Below, one piece after another: positions 63,480 to 64,000 of a DNA stretch of 64,000 bases (position 1 is its first letter; each line of letters starts with the position of its first letter). The DNA is from Pseudomonas sp. SORT22 (lineage in GTDB: Bacteria > Pseudomonadota > Gammaproteobacteria > Pseudomonadales > Pseudomonadaceae). The notes under the pieces are model-generated. The model saw only the letters and a program-made list of their open reading frames with translations, was not told where the DNA came from and did not search any database. Both the position numbers and the translations under genes were made by a program. The stretch is taken from NCBI RefSeq assembly GCF_018417635.1, contig NZ_CP071007.1:1736501-1800500 (forward strand), in the 5' to 3' direction.

Positions 63480-64000
63480 ATGTTGAATGACCCGATTCCA
63501 CCTCACGTTGACCCGCGCAAATTGGCCGATCGTGGTGTTTCCCTCGAAGGAACACTGCAGCTCGCCGATTTGGAGAGACTCTGCGACCCGCTTTCCGACA
63601 CTGTCGGTACGGTGCAGGCTAAATTCGATTTTGAGCGCGACGAGCAGAAGGCTGTGGTTATCCACACCGACCTGCGCGTCGAGGTCAAGATGGTTTGCCA
63701 GCGTTGTCTTGAGCTGGTCACCCTGCCGATCCACAGCGAATGTACTTACGCCGTGGTGAAGGAGGGTGCGAATACCCAGTCGTTGCCGAAAGGTTATGAC
63801 GTGCTGGAACTGGGCGAAGATCCTTTGGATCTGCAGGCCTTGGTCGAGGAAGAGCTTCTGCTCGCCTTGCCTATCGTGCCTGCTCATCATCCGGAAGAAT
63901 GCCAGCAGCCGGCGGGCGCCGATGAGCCCGAACCGAGCAAGGACGAGGTAACACGGTCCAACCCGTTCAGTGTATTGGCGCAGTTAAAGCGTGACCCAAA
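63480..64000 (+). CDS. yceD: YceD (DUF177) large-subunit rRNA accumulation protein, 3' partial
   Basis: The 173 visible codons start MLNDPIPPHVDPRKLADRG and contain the DUF177 pair CQRCLEL near 70 and the C-terminal pattern NPFSVLAQLKRD, which is normally the last few residues, so little is missing. YceD promotes accumulation of 23S rRNA and is co-transcribed with rpmF (L32), expected just past the window. No Shine-Dalgarno lies before the ATG. Confidence 0.93.
   Translation, partial: MLNDPIPPHVDPRKLADRGVSLEGTLQLADLERLCDPLSDTVGTVQAKFDFERDEQKAVVIHTDLRVEVKMVCQRCLELVTLPIHSECTYAVVKEGANTQSLPKGYDVLELGEDPLDLQALVEEELLLALPIVPAHHPEECQQPAGADEPEPSKDEVTRSNPFSVLAQLKRDP

Overview
This is a GC-rich chromosomal window from a fluorescent Pseudomonas, most likely of the P. 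putida/P. entomophila lineage. The evidence is an elongation factor P with arginine at position 32 next to the EarP rhamnosyltransferase gene, a serralysin/AprDEF secretion cluster, a SagS-like hybrid kinase, and a gene order (efp-ohr-ohrR, DAHP synthase, DEAD-box helicase, tpm, htpX, aminotransferase, msrB, gpx, sagS, tRNA-Glu/Gly array, fadE, gst, ABC exporter, comEC) that I recall from the PA2811-PA2852 part of the P. aeruginosa map. Strain identity is inference. No phage, insertion sequence, CRISPR array or defence island was seen.

Layout. 1-9 kb: end of a transglutaminase-like gene, a cytochrome c, a 31-residue membrane peptide, a glutamine amidotransferase, corA, a PlsC acyltransferase, a crotonase, tRNA-Ser, and a TonB-dependent receptor. 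9-16 kb: the alkaline protease system aprA-inh-aprDEF (protease, periplasmic inhibitor, and the three-part type I exporter). 16-30 kb: a more variable stretch with four LysR regulators, an MFS carrier, an SDR, a TSUP carrier and a YcaQ-type protein, interrupted by the conserved blocks gre-like/earP/efp and ohr/ohrR, and ending in a class II DAHP synthase and a SpeE-like protein. 30-43 kb: DEAD-box helicase with a structured leader, DOPA-dioxygenase-like protein, tpm, htpX, alaA-like aminotransferase, three oxidative-repair enzymes (MsrB, glutathione peroxidase, free-Met-sulfoxide reductase), the SagS-like kinase, and five tRNA genes behind one strong promoter. 43-49 kb: PA2817-like protein, FadE, GST, a YadGH-type ABC exporter, DUF2062. 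49-56 kb: comEC followed by an envelope operon exbB-exbD-lpxK-trm112-kdsB-lmwPTP-murB with stop/start overlaps. 56-64 kb: rne and rluC divergent, then HAD phosphatase, sppA, maf and yceD (cut by the window end, rpmF expected next).

The genes are mostly core functions: mRNA decay and ribosome work (rne, rluC, helicase, efp/earP, yceD), envelope synthesis (lpxK, kdsB, murB, plsC), and peroxide defence (ohr/ohrR, gpx, msrB, msrC). I found no clear undescribed multi-gene system. The most interesting signals are in untranslated DNA: a start-codon-sequestering hairpin with a competing upstream repeat in the helicase leader, a GGA-rich hairpin leader of aprA, near-leaderless starts for yceD and perhaps rluC, a very long rne leader, and paired 15-bp-period operators at ohr and ohrR.
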